Positions 23,451 to 36,264 are shown, counted from the stretch's first letter. The stretch: 64,000 bases of DNA from Bryoerythrophyllum caledonicum (GCA_963971425.1 OZ020521.1:13746427-13810426); one strand, 5' to 3'. Numbers and translations: made by a program. The notes: a model not told the origin generated them from the sequence alone.

Positions 23451-24050
23451 AATTGAGGTGGACCACTGTAATTAGCAGGTACTGGAATTAGTGTAGGTAT
23501 TTTGAAATAGTTTGGTCTAAACCATATGCAGTGTTTGATGTAGTGAAACTTAGGTAGTAAGGGTAACAACACAATGGTCATCCACACCAAATATCAATTT
23601 TAGTGAAGTGGTATGGAATCACTTATTATAAGTTCTTTTTTCAAAAATAATGCTGATAAACACCATTCACAGAATGTAGTAAAGACCAAAGTAGTTTGAG
23701 TTTCTACACTAAATGGGAACTTATATCAACAACTAGCACACTTGCTTAAAACCAAATATCCAACCCAAATTTGACATATGTTTCCTCGATGTTAATTAAC
23801 TCATAAACACCCAAGAGTCTTCTTGGAGACTTTTGAAGGTTTGGGAAGGTTCCTATGGTGTCAATTTATAACATTCTTCTTGGAAATTTCCACTATAGAT
23901 GTATATTATTAAATGCTTTGTGTGAGTGCATTTTAAAACCTAAATCTTACATTTGTTGAAAACTTATGCCATCTTAATGAAAAAAATCCAAAAGTGGGCT
24001 TGTGAAGCAAATCCATAAACTTTTTAAGGACGCTCTATTAAATATGAGAC
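23450..24050. other. AT-rich spacer, no gene seen
   Basis: Short GAGGTGGACCAC-type blocks recur here, near 55290 and near 55765, hinting at another low-copy repeat. Nothing else. Confidence 0.4.
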
Positions 24051-24890
24051 TATACTAGTATGTATTATTATTGTCTACCCTCGAGAGAGGGAAGTAGTTC
24101 CAGCTTACTAATTCCTTGTCCAGTGGGCATGGTCTTAGTAGTGGAACGAACAGACACTTTATTCACGCCGGCCTCCTTCGGAGACCAGCGTTCTTCTTCT
24201 TCTTGTATTATTATTTTCTTTCATACTGTCAAAACAAATTCTTGTCGTTAGTAAAAAAGAGCATATTAACCCATGTCAACAATTTTCACACATTGTTACA
24301 TATTATCGGGCAAGGTACCAAAAAAAAAATTCTTTTCCACATAAAACTAAGAGATCTTCATGATTTTTACATTTTATTTTTTCCACAACAATATGTGGTG
24401 TAAACCTTCCTATTGATTGTTCGGATTATCATTCTAAACACATTATGTTCACAAAAATTATGACCCGAATTGGCAATTTTTGAACCTCCAATTCTTGCAC
24501 AATTGTTTTTAATATGTTACACCCCCTCTCTACCTTTGAAAATTGGTGTACGAGGAACTAATATCATGCTTAACATGATGGTGATGCATTTAGAACTTGT
24601 GTAGTTAAAAACTTTGATACCAAGTGAAGTCAAAGTTTGCTGATGCACTCAACTTAGGAAAGAAAAGATTTTCCTACTTCAACTACTATAATCTTTGAAT
24701 CCGTGTAGTTAGAGTTTATGAAGTTTTGAGAGTATGTTATTTAATGAGCTGAATTGAGATCCTACAATTAAAATTGGAAATAAAAGTTCTTATTTCCTTC
24801 CTTACTCAGTGCACTAGATTTAACAATTTTGAAGTGTTGTTGGTGTGAATTTGTCAAAGAAATTAGGGATAAATGCATATGATCCACATC
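24050..24890 (+). repeat. AT-rich dispersed repeat, copy 3 (carries a SINE)
   Basis: TTTCTTTCATACTGTCAAAA through AATTAACAATTTT-like blocks match copy 4 at about 56530-57245 in order and orientation. The short SINE at 24073 is inserted near its left end. Confidence 0.55.
24073..24203 (+). mobile_element. Short SINE (131 bp) with perfect 12-bp target duplication
   Basis: Flanked by identical TGTATTATTATT at 24061-24072 and 24204-24215, so both ends are known to the base: it starts GTCTACCCTCGAG and ends in a (TTC)n tail. Its 5' end coincides with that of the 14724 copy, so the unit looks like a defined short family rather than a random truncation. Length and duplication size fit LINE-driven retroposition. 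It has no visible B box. Confidence 0.85.
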
Positions 24891-25366
24891 AATAATGAAT
24901 CCACCTATATTCAATGAACAATGTACCTTTTCAACCATACTTCAAAACTAGAGGTAGATGGTCCGAGATGACCCTAAACTATTGGGTGATGGTTGGAGAG
25001 ACCCAAATTTAATGGAATGGTTATGGATTCATTTTCTGGCGACGAAATCGCTTCAATACGTAATGTGACTGCCGCAAGTTGCTAACATAGCAACTTGTGT
25101 GTGCCAAAAACAAAAAATGAGCAGGAGTTGATTACTTTTAGTTTAATAAAAAACCAAGATTTGGGCGCCGATTGGTACAGTAGCAAGATTTTCAACGAAG
25201 GGAAGACAGGCTACTACAACAGAGACCGAATCAACACTCCCTCTCTGGATTCCGGACTATTTCTGGCCCCAAAAAACGCCGGGTCACAAAGACAGAATTC
25301 GACATGTACCAAAAAAGAAAGAATGCAAGAAAGCAAGAAAGAAAGAATGCAAGAAATCAAGAAAGC

Positions 25367-26823
<1,457 letters not shown>

Positions 26824-28149
26824 ATGGGCTCGGCTGCGAGATTGCCGCTGGTTCGTTGCTACTCGATTTCAGCGCTGTTAGTTGGTTTCTGGATAGTCAG
26901 CGCCGCGTTCTGGGTCCCGGGAACAACAACAGCGGGTGTGATCCGTCACGACGATGCACGAGCGTACTACGGCAGGGGGCTGAAAGGGATGGAATCTGAG
27001 GTGGTTGAGGAGGATCACGAGGGCGACGAGGATGCGGTCTTCGAGGCGGCAGCTCTGTCGCCGCTAGAGGAGGTCTCGGAGGAGGAGCTCGCAGCGCTGC
27101 AGGCGTCGCTGCCGCGCCTCTACCACTCGCCAGACGTTTTCGCGCTGAGCTACGACGAGATGTGGAACCGGATGCAGCTATGGCTGTACCCGGAGCAGGG
27201 CTGGTCGAAGTACGAGCACGGGTTTGAGGGCTCTGAGGCGGACTTGACGAAGGATCTGACCTCGACGGCGGACCTCTTCTTCCGCCTGCTAAAGCGCAGC
27301 GACTTCATCACCGAAAGCCCCTCGCGCGCGCACCTCTTCCTGATGCCCGTGTCCATGGACGCGCTCTGGGTGGACCTGGGCCCGATGCGCGTGACAGACC
27401 AGCTGCGCCGCTACATCCAAAAGATCCGCGAGGCGTATCCTTTCTGGGACTCGTCGCTGGGCGCGGACCACCTGTACCTCTCGTGCCACGCCTTCGAGCA
27501 CAACAGCAAGCATCGGAACATCCTGGAGTTTGGCAAGAACGCTATCCAGGTCGCCTGCGGGCCTCTCAAGCACAACCAGCAGTTCTACCCGCACAAGGAC
27601 ATGGTCTTCCCGGAGTACAAACCCGTCACGGCGCATGAGATCCAATCCGCGCTGGCCAGCCGCGCCGCGCGCGTCACGCTTGCGTATTTTCCAGCTGGAA
27701 CCGCTCCACCCGTCGCGGACCCGGGATTCGAAGTAGAAATCGACCCGTCTCCGCATCGATCATCACTCTACTCCAAGCTCGCGCGCAGCAAATTCTGCGT
27801 GACTGCGCCGCCGCACGAGTCACTCAGCCTGGTGGACGCTCTCAGGTTCGGGTGTGTGCCGGTGCTCGTCTCCAGCTCAGTGTTCCATGATCTGCCGTTC
27901 CAGGAATTTCTCAACTGGCATGAGTTTGCGATCACGCTCGGGGTCGACGAGCTACCGAATCTGAGGAGTGTTTTGGAGCGGGTTTCGGCGGCGGAGTACC
28001 GGCGGATGCAGTACTTGGGCCACCAGGCAAGCAAGCATCTGGAGTGGAACAACCCGCCAGTCGCGTATGATGCGTTTCATATGACGCTCGTGGAGCTCTG
28101 GGTGCGGCATCACAGCATCAAGTATGCGCGGCGAAACGCGTTTTCGTGA
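26824..28149 (+). CDS. Exostosin-family (GT47) glycosyltransferase, single exon, 441 aa
   Basis: The only intact host gene recognised. The ATG at 26824 is chosen because the frame upstream has no ATG; the stop is TGA at 28147. It is a type II membrane protein: short basic N-terminus (MGSAARLPLVR), one hydrophobic anchor (about residues 13-32, ISALLVGFWIVSAAFW), an acidic luminal stem rich in Glu (about 45-90), then the exostosin domain (about 95-405). Family-like blocks are AHLFLMPVS, GADHLYLSCHAF, KDMVFPEYKP and SKFCVTAPPHESLSLVDALR followed by FGCVPVLVSSS. GT47 enzymes transfer sugars from nucleotide sugars to cell-wall polysaccharides in the Golgi. The acceptor and sugar cannot be predicted from this. 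Strongly GC-rich with no intron, unlike its AT-rich surroundings. No frame damage. The nearest neighbour is the FolD pseudogene, convergent on the other strand. Confidence 0.88.
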   Translation: MGSAARLPLVRCYSISALLVGFWIVSAAFWVPGTTTAGVIRHDDARAYYGRGLKGMESEVVEEDHEGDEDAVFEAAALSPLEEVSEEELAALQASLPRLYHSPDVFALSYDEMWNRMQLWLYPEQGWSKYEHGFEGSEADLTKDLTSTADLFFRLLKRSDFITESPSRAHLFLMPVSMDALWVDLGPMRVTDQLRRYIQKIREAYPFWDSSLGADHLYLSCHAFEHNSKHRNILEFGKNAIQVACGPLKHNQQFYPHKDMVFPEYKPVTAHEIQSALASRAARVTLAYFPAGTAPPVADPGFEVEIDPSPHRSSLYSKLARSKFCVTAPPHESLSLVDALRFGCVPVLVSSSVFHDLPFQEFLNWHEFAITLGVDELPNLRSVLERVSAAEYRRMQYLGHQASKHLEWNNPPVAYDAFHMTLVELWVRHHSIKYARRNAFS

Positions 28150-28666
28150 TCGAGGTGCTATGATGTGCTAAATGTTTTGTACATTTTTGAAATAGCGCGC
28201 AGATTAATTATTTATTAGTAGCTGTTCACTTGCTGATTGAAATAAGCAAATTTAGGCACTGGAGGCGGATTTCTGTATACTAGTCATGTGATCCTCCGTT
28301 ACAAATTCAGTAAAGATTGGTTGGTACCAAGCGTAAACATCGTGTGATGTTGTTACATTGATTATTTAGAGACAGTATCCGACCAAAAAGCGGCTTAGGT
28401 TTCACGTCACACTTGAACTGAGGTCAATTACAGCATCGAAATCTCGGAAGACCACTACTGTAGCATTTGACAATTATTCGTTACCGGCATGTAAGACGAG
28501 AACATGTGCCTCTGGAAAGAAGGCGTAAAGAAATCCTATACCAACACATATTTCACACCGATTAGTAAACTGCAGAGGACACAGAGAATGGGACAATCAT
28601 TGACGAAGATTACTGGTATCTAAAAATCAATTTGGTTCGTCGAGGGTGCCAGACTAAATATAGTAT
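28150..28666. other. 3' flank of the GT47 gene
   Basis: Downstream untranslated and intergenic DNA. TGTACATTTTTGAAAT and GAAATAAGCAAAT segments could act as plant-type polyadenylation elements; there is no canonical AATAAA. No other feature seen. Confidence 0.35.
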
Positions 28667-28919
28667 TCATCGGCTAGGCACGCCATTTTCAAAAGAAAGA
28701 TCATAGACCAGAGAGTCTTCTAAGATGTGATTAAACTGCAACGTTATTATACTCAAAAGCCTCTTGGCAGCCTCAAGCGTGTTGGACATGTCAAGGGTCC
28801 AACACCGCCAGGAACCGGTGTGATCATCGACGCTACTTACGATGCTTCTTGGAAGTTCACGTCGCCCACCAGTCAGTAGCCTGTCCTCGTCGACGAATCC
28901 TGTGACCAGGAGAATGAAA

Positions 28920-29778
28920 GAAGAAGAAGAAGAAGTGCTTCGGAGACCGACGTGAATATAGTGTTTGTTCATTCTCTTCACTAAGGGCCGCTTCACACTA
29001 TGGCTGACCGTCAAAACGAGTGGCCAAACTATGGCGAGAGGCCAAACTTTTTTGCCAAAAAAATACATTAAATAATATAGATTGAAGGTTTGGCCGGTCG
29101 TAGTGTGAAGCCCCAAAGGCCAAGTCCAAAGTCCAAATCCCATATCATTACGCTAAAAAAAATCAGCCCAAGAAAATCAACCAATCAAAATCAGCCAAAA
29201 AAACTAGCCAAAAAAAATCAGCCAAAAAAAATCAGCCAAAACAATCAGTCTCTTTCATCTAACGGTCTAGATCTTGTTAGTTTTTGATTATTTTAATAAA
29301 AAATTCGTCGGACTCTCGATTGTAGTTTGGGTCAACTAAAATGGGCAACCCAAGTTTTGCTCGAGAGGCCGTCGCTTTGGCGCCAAAACAACCCAAAAGT
29401 GTTGCCATGTAGGACGACGGCCTTTGGAGTTTGGGCATAAGTGTGAAGGCCCAAAGTCCGGACTTTGGCCATTCTAGCAATCTCATTGGTGGAAATCGAC
29501 GGCCTCTCGACTTGGCCACCAAGTGTGAAGCGGCCCTAAGCATATGGCCACGGGACATAGGCTAGTGTAATAGAACTACTCCCTCCTCTCAAGGGTAAAC
29601 ATTTTTCTACACTAAGTGCTTCCCTACACTAATTGCCTTCCAGTCAACTGACATGTCATCTCCGCCAAGGGCTTTGTGGATCCCCATACAACGAGGCCTT
29701 GGGACCCCCCACCATAATTGGATGGACTATGGTGATAGGCACCACAACGACAATAGGATTTGAACTCACAACCACTAC
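28920..29778 (-). mobile_element. SINE (304 bp net) with 10-bp target duplication, interrupted by a MITE
   Basis: Flanked by GAGAATGAAA at 28910-28919 and 29779-29788. Minus-strand order: a B-box-bearing head fragment (GTGAGTTCAAATCC near 29755), a body matching 40175-40532, then an (AAG/TTC)n tail at about 28920-28935. The very 5' end of the tRNA-like head is missing relative to the 40-kb copy. Inserted in the last intron of the FolD pseudogene, and itself split by the 552-bp MITE at 28985. Confidence 0.85.
28985..29536. mobile_element. PIF/Harbinger-type (Tourist-like) MITE 1, 552 bp, TAA duplication
   Basis: Terminal inverted repeats GGGCCGCTTCACACT and AGTGTGAAGCGGCCC (one-base slippage), flanked by TAA at 28982-28984 and 29537-29539. 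The uninterrupted SINE at about 40470 shows the empty site TCACTAAGCATATGG. Internal AATCAGCCAAA repeats. A second copy lies inverted at 58031-58584. No coding capacity. The 3-bp TAA target and GGG/GGC ends fit Harbinger MITEs. Confidence 0.88.
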
Positions 29779-30549
29779 GAGAATGAAACAATAAGGTTTG
29801 AAAGGATAGAGCCATTTGTAAAAGTGAGGCAAAGATACCAAGAGTTTTGACCTCTTCTCTTGTGACCTCTTCTCTTGTGACCTCTCTTTCATTCTCAAAT
29901 GCGACTAGAACAACTTGAAACTTAAGTTTTGAGAGCTCTACCATTGATCTTATAGCAATTTAGAATGAGGAAAGAGTAGTATTATATAGCAAAAGTGGGG
30001 TATCTTGGGGAAACTTTTGGTGACTACAAATAATATCAAAGCACTCATAATCCTGAGCTTACCTCCACAACAACGTTGATTCCCACGTCTACCATGTAGA
30101 AGCTTTCCTTAATAGCAAAAATGTATCAGCAAGCTCATTTAAGAAATTATATGTAGGTCGCCCAAAGTATAATCAAGTTAATCCATTTTTGAAGCAATCA
30201 AATCAACTCTAAATAGTTCTCAATTGATCTATAATCAGCTCAAGGAGAAGAAGGTGGCTAACATAATTGATCTCAAGCAAATTCTTTCATCACGCCTAAA
30301 GGCGGCTTAAATTACGTTGACTTTAGAGATCACCATGCTCTTCTACATCAAATAACAATCTGGAGTGAGGAAAGAATAGTCTAATAAATCAAAAGAATGG
30401 TACCTTATGTGACTCCATAAGTAACTCCATAACCTTAGTTTGTGTCTTGTTTAACAACACAAATTGAGATTTCCTACCTTGTATCACTAGAGTTCCAACA
30501 TTGATGGGGGGAAATCCATCAGCATCCTTCACATAGCTCACTGCCTCAA

Positions 30550-31090
30550 AAACTTACTCTTTGTTGATGTGCTACAGACTGCGTAGCAAGTAGAGTGAGT
30601 CCCGCCATGGCAAGTAACGGGGTCCCTATTTCCTACCTATTAAACGTAGACACAAGTTATGTAGGAAATACTAGCTCCTCTACGAGTCGGAGTTGGGTAA
30701 GCACTGCCCGCTATGCAATGTCGCAAGTCTATTGGCCGGCGAGGCCGCCACTTCAAATTTGTCGGTTTGTTGTATTATCAAGCATGTAATTATTTATTTC
30801 AAGCCGGTCGTTGTATTTTTCAAGTAATCATTGCTATTTCCAAATACTGCGAGTATTTGCCCCGTTGTGGGCCAATCACAAGCAACCAAGTTGGCCGGCA
30901 GACCGCTACAATCACAACCAATTCAGAACCTCTTAATATCAACTAACTTATTTTTGAAGCCACTCAATAAGATACCCCTCTTTTTATTATATAACTACTC
31001 TATCATTGCTCTCATAATTATCTGATCAATAGAAGAGTTTGGTAGTCTTTCATCTTGATCCTTAGTAACTAGGGGAGAGCTTGGTGGTCT
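30550..31090. other. Unassigned spacer
   Basis: GC-richer block at about 30570-30950 containing two related TTGTATTWTTCAAG(C/T)-type segments, bordered by AT-rich DNA; it may be an unrecognised insertion in a FolD intron. No gene. Confidence 0.35.
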
Positions 31091-31094
31091 TTAA

Positions 31095-31885
31095 CCCTTT
31101 AGTGCCTAGGTCATGTTTCTCCAAAACCAAGAATGTGCTCATTTTTTTCTTTTAACTAACTTTGATGGAAATAAAATCTCTAATTTTAGTATCCATCCTT
31201 ACAAAATTGAACTCAGACCATGACGTAAATTTTGGGGTAATTTTTTAAAACATCCAATGGTTGATGGGATAGATTTTGGTTTTTCGAGTTATAGAATATT
31301 GGTAATGAAAACTGTGGATTTTAGAGGGTGTACTAGTCTATCCACCAATAGATTCTTGCAAGAATTTTTGTATTTTGAATAAAAGAAGTTCACATGTATA
31401 CTAGGTTAATAGCTTCAAATTGACATATCATATGTGAAAAAATCACTTATACATGATTATTGCCAATTTTTTTAATTTTGTCTACTTGATTGTATACAAA
31501 AAAGATCCAAACTTATATCAATTATACGGAAGTTTTGTGTGCGATGAGAGACATCAACAATCACAAAACAATGAAGGATCTCTTAAAGACAAATTTCAAT
31601 CAATAATTTAAGACCAAAACCATTTTGCATGTGTATGAAATACAACAGAGTATGCAACATGGTATTCATTGTATTTCACTGTATTTGATGCATTTTGTGT
31701 TGTATTCCTAGCTTTTCCATGAGTTCTATAACTCCATATCATAATCTGTTTTTTTGCAGAGTGTTCATGTAAGGTGTGCACAAATTTGAACTTGAAAGTT
31801 TACAACTTGATCCCTTATGGATTTCATGCAAATTGAGTTTTAACATTGCTAAAGTTCCATTTTGGGTCTTGTGGGCACTAAAGGG
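31095..31885. mobile_element. piggyBac-like non-autonomous element, 791 bp, TTAA target
   Basis: Ends are CCCTTTAGTGCC and its inverse GGCACTAAAGGG, each directly bordered by TTAA (31091-31094 and 31886-31889). The TTAA duplication plus CCC ends are characteristic of piggyBac-superfamily elements. The interior is AT-rich without a transposase frame, so the copy is MITE-like. Confidence 0.8.
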
Positions 31886-33209
31886 TTAATCTCGAGTTGA
31901 AACTAGTTCTAGTAAGGTCAATATTGTACTATAAATCTTAACGGCCTAAAAAAGAAAGTAGAATAGACTTCCGCTCTCTTTCAAGAACTGCCTACATTGC
32001 ATCTAAGTTTCTAAAGCATGCCTTAAGATGTTGTTAGCCAGTCAAACTCACAACACCTCCAAAACCCAATCCCATATCATGCATATTAGAGCTTCATCTA
32101 CACAAATGCACAAAAAAACCACAATTTAACAAATTATAGAAACATTTTAGCAAAACCACGTGAGAATGCACCAAAATGAGAGATAACAACTTCATGGATC
32201 CCAATATTTAATCCCTATCCATACTGGGTCAGAAGGCAAGGCTTGGAGCACCGGATGCCTCGACGCCCAACCATAACAACCGTGCCAATAACTTGTCCCT
32301 GTCGTGCCAACGTGTTCCCCTTGCCATGTTGCCATTTCGGCCCCCACCATGCTCGCAACAAACCGCCCCCCCCCCCTCATTGGCCCGCCATTGGCAACTA
32401 CCGGACAGGATGTACATGTCTGAATTATAAGGTTGTCTGCATGTGAGGGTGCGGATTGTGTTGAGGATTTGAGTGGCGAGGTTGTGAGTGTTGTTGAAGA
32501 GTAGGCGTAGCCGACGAGACCACCAATTATAGGGTTTAGGGTGGAATTTGGAATACCTAGGGTATAGGTTGCACCGGATTGGGGATGCGAGGGAGCTCGA
32601 GATTGAGTGTGAAGTATAAGCGATATATTGACGGTGAGGGGATGTTTAGGATGAGCGGTGGTTTAGGGTTAGCGGTGGAGCCGGGTGGAGAGCCGAATCG
32701 AAGTGGAGCAACGAAGTATGCTTGACCTGGGTTAATTGCTGGAGCGGCGCACAATCGATTTGGGGTTGGAGAAGCGCGGCAGCAGTCTAGCAAGAGCAGC
32801 CAAAAGAAGGTTAAGCGCTTGGACGGGCTTGTACTTGCGGCAAGGCGCACGTCTTCCGGAGGTGCAACGTCAAATTACTCCGCTCAATGTTCGGAAGGTA
32901 AGGGTTTCGGCCGCAAGCGTCCTGTCGTACCACGAATTTTCAATTTTTTTAGTTAGAGGGTTAATTATGATAAACTTTGATCGGTTAGTTAGGTTTCTAA
33001 GTTAACACTACCCTAAAGTAGTTTGATAATTAGATTAGAAATAGGAAATAATCAAGGTTGTTTCAAAACCTTAAATAAGCAAAAAAGGCCCGGAAGGAGG
33101 CCCGGAAAGAAATCCGGAAAGAAAGGAATCCGGGAAGAAAAAGGAGCCATGTCAAAATCCCGAGAAGGGCACCCAGTAAAGCACTAGCTAAGCCACGCAA
33201 GGAGAGAGA

Positions 33210-33850
33210 AGCCCAAAGGCAACTCGAGGCTGTGGGAGGAGCCCGGAGGCTGTCCAACAACGCGGGGGACCCTGTGCCCGAAGGTTGTCCAAGCAACGTC
33301 GCGGAGGAAGAAGCTGGAGAAAACTCAAGAGCAAGGAAGTGGCAAGTAAAGGGAAGAAGCTGGAGGCAACTCAAGAGCAAGGAAGGAGCCCGGAGGCTGT
33401 CGACGCAAGCAAGGCGCGGAGAGAGAAGCCCAACGATTGTCCATCAACAAGGAGTACCCTGTGCCCGGAGGCCATCCACACAAGCGAGGTAAGGTACCAG
33501 AGGTAAGCAAATAAGACGAACCATGTGCCCGGAGGCTGCCCGGCAAGTCTGTGGGAGGAGCCCGAAGGTTGTCCAGCAACGAAGAGGAGCCCAGAGGCTG
33601 TTGAAGCAACGAGGAGGAGCCTTCTCGTTGTCGAAGCAACGAGGAGGACCCTATGCCCAGAGGTTGCCCAGCAAGTCTGTGGGAGATGCCCGGATGCTGT
33701 CCAGCAACAAAGAGGAGCCCGGAGGTTGTCAAAGCAACGAAGAGGACCCTATCCCAGAGGATGCCAGGCAAGTCTATGGGAGAAGCCCAGAGGCTGTCCA
33801 GCAACGAAGAGGACCTTGTGCCCGGAGGCTGTCAACGTAAGCCAGGTGAG
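33210..33850. repeat. GCCCGGAGGCTGTCCA minisatellite near the start of unit B
   Basis: About a dozen irregular 35-60 bp repeats with cores such as GCCCGGAGGCTGTCCAGCAA and GAGGAGGACCCT. It occupies the same position as the GGCCCGGAGCC minisatellite of unit A but with different units. Open frames here are repeat artefacts. Confidence 0.8.
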
Positions 33851-34058
33851 AAAGGAGGAACCGGTACCGGGTAACCGGCGGCAATCAAGCAAAGCGAGCA
33901 ATACTAGCTCGACAGCCGTATTGCAACAAGACCTCACCAGGTAAGAGCTAAACCAGCGAGGAGTGCCCGGACCTTGAATCGGGAGGCTGAGCCGTATCAA
34001 TAGAATATTGAAGAAGAATCCGAATTGGCAAGGTGAACAAGACAGTAGGGGAGGGGTC

Positions 34059-36027
34059 ATGGCTTCTTCCAACCCAGTCATATCTTCGGTGAAGGCCATT
34101 TCCCCCGCCATCCCCAAGGATCCTCTTGAGCTTACCGAACTCAAGGAGGACCTCCTTTGCATGGGATGTCTCTCCCTCCTCGACTTTTGTTGGAGTTTTT
34201 GCATCGAGTTCACCGTACAGGAGCTAAGACACGATTCATTGCCAGAACTAGAGGGAGATAGTCTCCGGGCTTGCCCAAGTTGGTGGACTATGGGGAAGTG
34301 GCAGGAGGTGTACGAGTTCCCCAGGCAAGGAGTAGGATGGACGAGTTTGAAGAAGGAGGAGTACACCAAGGGACGATTCAACACCAAAGACGCCAAAAAT
34401 AGCTATGGCTTGAAGGATTGCCTAGATCCTTGAGCCCGACGGGTCTTTTCATTCCTCATACCAATTCTACACCCTGAAAAGCCCACACGAGTCACGGTGA
34501 CACTTGCTAGTACCGTGTACGGATCTTACCTCGGGGAGAGGATGGTGAATTGGGCCATCATTGTGAAGGATGTGGTATTCCGGTTGACAAAGAGTGTCAA
34601 CAATGCCAATCGTTCTCCTCTTTGCCCCTTCTTGATCTACCTCTATCATCACTTCAAGGAAACGACACCCAAAGAGACTACGGCGTACGGGACTCATTTG
34701 ATGATGAAGAAGTTCAAGGGGACAGAGTCGGAGTTCGAGTCAGGATCTGAGGGAGGAAGTAGTTCCTCCCCATCAGAGGAAGAGGCACTTCCACCTCCCA
34801 AGAACTAGAAGCAAAGAGAGGAAGGAGCTCCTTCCACCAGGACCCGAGCCGCACTCCGCGCAGCAACTACAGGACCCGCACACCTCGGAGACAAGACCTA
34901 CCGGGCATCCGAACTAATTGATGCCCTTCGTGTGTACGTAGAAGACACAGACAAGACATTGGCACATGTAAGCAGCTTGGTTGGCAACCCGCCCGTACAG
35001 GGATTAGTCACTGTGGTCAAGGAACATATTGAAGGAGCGGGTGACCTCCGTAGTATGGAGCAGAAGGTCCACCGGCTCACCCTCGAGATGACCAAGATGA
35101 AGAGTCGGGCATTGGAGGCAGAAGGAGGCTCTTCTCCAAGCCAGGGCCTCTACGGAGGCATTACAGCAAGTAGAGCAAGCGTTACACCTACCTGCGGATG
35201 TTGTGCTCAAAGCCCGGATGTTCGATGCTCGGTTGGAGAGAGATGACCACATTTCGAGCAAGAGGGTGAATGTGCTCATGATGGAGCAGACGGTGAAGGT
35301 TGAGGCGGCTTATGCCAGCATGAGATTGTTGGTGAGCAACCTCACACACATTCTACCCAAGGTCATGGATGACTCCGACAGCTCAAGCAAGGAAGGAGAT
35401 TCGGACTCCGACACCAACACGGAAGATCGTGGCACAGGCAACAGCAAGGGGAAAGTTGTGGTAGACCTTCACAATCCAAATCCTCTCGTACGACCTCCGA
35501 GTGCTTCTGCGAGACCATCTCCTTCTGAGATCACCACCCAGACATAGAGTGGTTGGAAGGAGAGCTCAAATGTAGGGGTGGAACCCCCACCATTGGTCCG
35601 TCATTGCCAGCCACTCTGCAACGACACCGTTCGCTCTGCACCAGTTGGGGCACCCTTATCGGGCGTCTTTCCTCTCAGGAAGACCGCAAGCGAGAGTTCT
35701 TCTCACTGGCACCTCCCGGTCCTTACATCCGGACCGGATATTATCATGGCGACCCCAAACCAGGTACCAGTTCTTCGAGCTCGGTCCGAGCTTCATCCGG
35801 TCCTTATTTCCCTACCCTTTACCTCCACCGGAACGAGCACCACTTTATTTGCAAGGGAAACCGTATCCCGTTCGTTCGCCACTCCGACTCAGCCCGCGGT
35901 CGCCACCTTGGCACCATTGATGACACTTGCCACGGCCGCACCCACGCCTTCTTTGAGCCGGAGCTTCAAGAAGCGTAGAAGGAAGGGGGAGAAGAAGAGA
36001 CTCGAGGAGTTGGCTCAGGCTAGGTAG
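34059..36027 (+). pseudogene. Unknown-function gene carried by unit B (homologue of the unit A gene)
   Basis: Starts MASSNPVISSV at 34059 and ends KKRLEELAQAR before TAG at 36025. Damage relative to unit A: TGA at about 34431 (the A copy has Arg), a TAG near 34807, a frameshift near 35125, and TAG at 35545 where the A copy has CAG (Gln). Architecture is the same: conserved N-terminal domain (SWWTMGKWQEVYEFPRQG, ILHPEKPTRVTV, GSYLGERMVNWAIIVKDVVF, PLCPFLIYLYHHFKET), acidic Ser-rich linker, coiled coil, DSDSSSKEGDSDSDT-type acidic patch, Pro/Ser/Thr-rich region and basic C-terminus (SFKKRRRKGEKKR). Similarity to unit A extends along the whole length, so a real protein was under selection before both copies decayed. 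Confidence 0.65.
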
Positions 36028-36264
36028 AACCCTACGTCTAAAGGGTTAGGATCTTGATTCGTAGGTCACAGTTCATTCCGGGATTTAGCCCCCAGTTTTA
36101 CTTTAGTTTTGACTTGGTTTTGCCTTGGGATCTGTGTGATAAGTTACCTTCTGACAGTGCAGGTAGTGAGGAGTGGCGGCCACCGCCACCAAGGGTAGTT
36201 AATGCCACCGTTTTTAGTTAGAAGGTATCGTTTGTTTTTGGACGTTTGTATGAGTTCCTGGCAG

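Larger units (their letters stand above)
28740..30549 (-). pseudogene. FOLD: FolD (methylenetetrahydrofolate dehydrogenase/cyclohydrolase) pseudogene, 3' exons
   Basis: FolD converts 5,10-methylene-THF to 10-formyl-THF in one-carbon metabolism. Exon-like pieces occur in the right order on the minus strand. At 30479-30549 YVKDADGFPPINVGTL matches the KDVDGFHPxNxG block and ends at a GTAGG donor. At about 30063-30110 IKESFYMVDVGIN matches the IKxGxxVIDVGIN block, followed by donor GTAAGC. At 28740-28899, after a CACAG acceptor, DSSTRTGY-stop-LVGDVNF, QEAS-stop-VAS and MITPVPGGVGPLT match the C-terminal signature. A deletion then shifts to SNTLEAAKR. A weak CTPKG-like piece (PPLGVMKEF) lies near 30290. 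Two stops (one CGA-type to TGA) plus the deletion make it dead. A SINE occupies the intron before the last exon. N-terminal exons were not found. Confidence 0.75.

Noticed and set aside
27289-27756. 155-codon minus-strand frame in the GT47 gene
   Set aside because: GC-rich antisense shadow of the real coding sequence.
30570-30950. Possible solo LTR in a FolD intron
   Set aside because: TG and CA dinucleotides can be chosen at both sides, but no pair gave matching 5-bp flanks.
32530-32550. Plant telomere-like GGGTTTAGGG
   Set aside because: Fewer than two units, inside a transposon arm and repeated inverted near 53130; no array.
33523-33944. Two overlapping frames of 105-139 codons in unit B
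   Set aside because: Translations of the GCCCGGAGG minisatellite in different registers, upstream of the real embedded gene.
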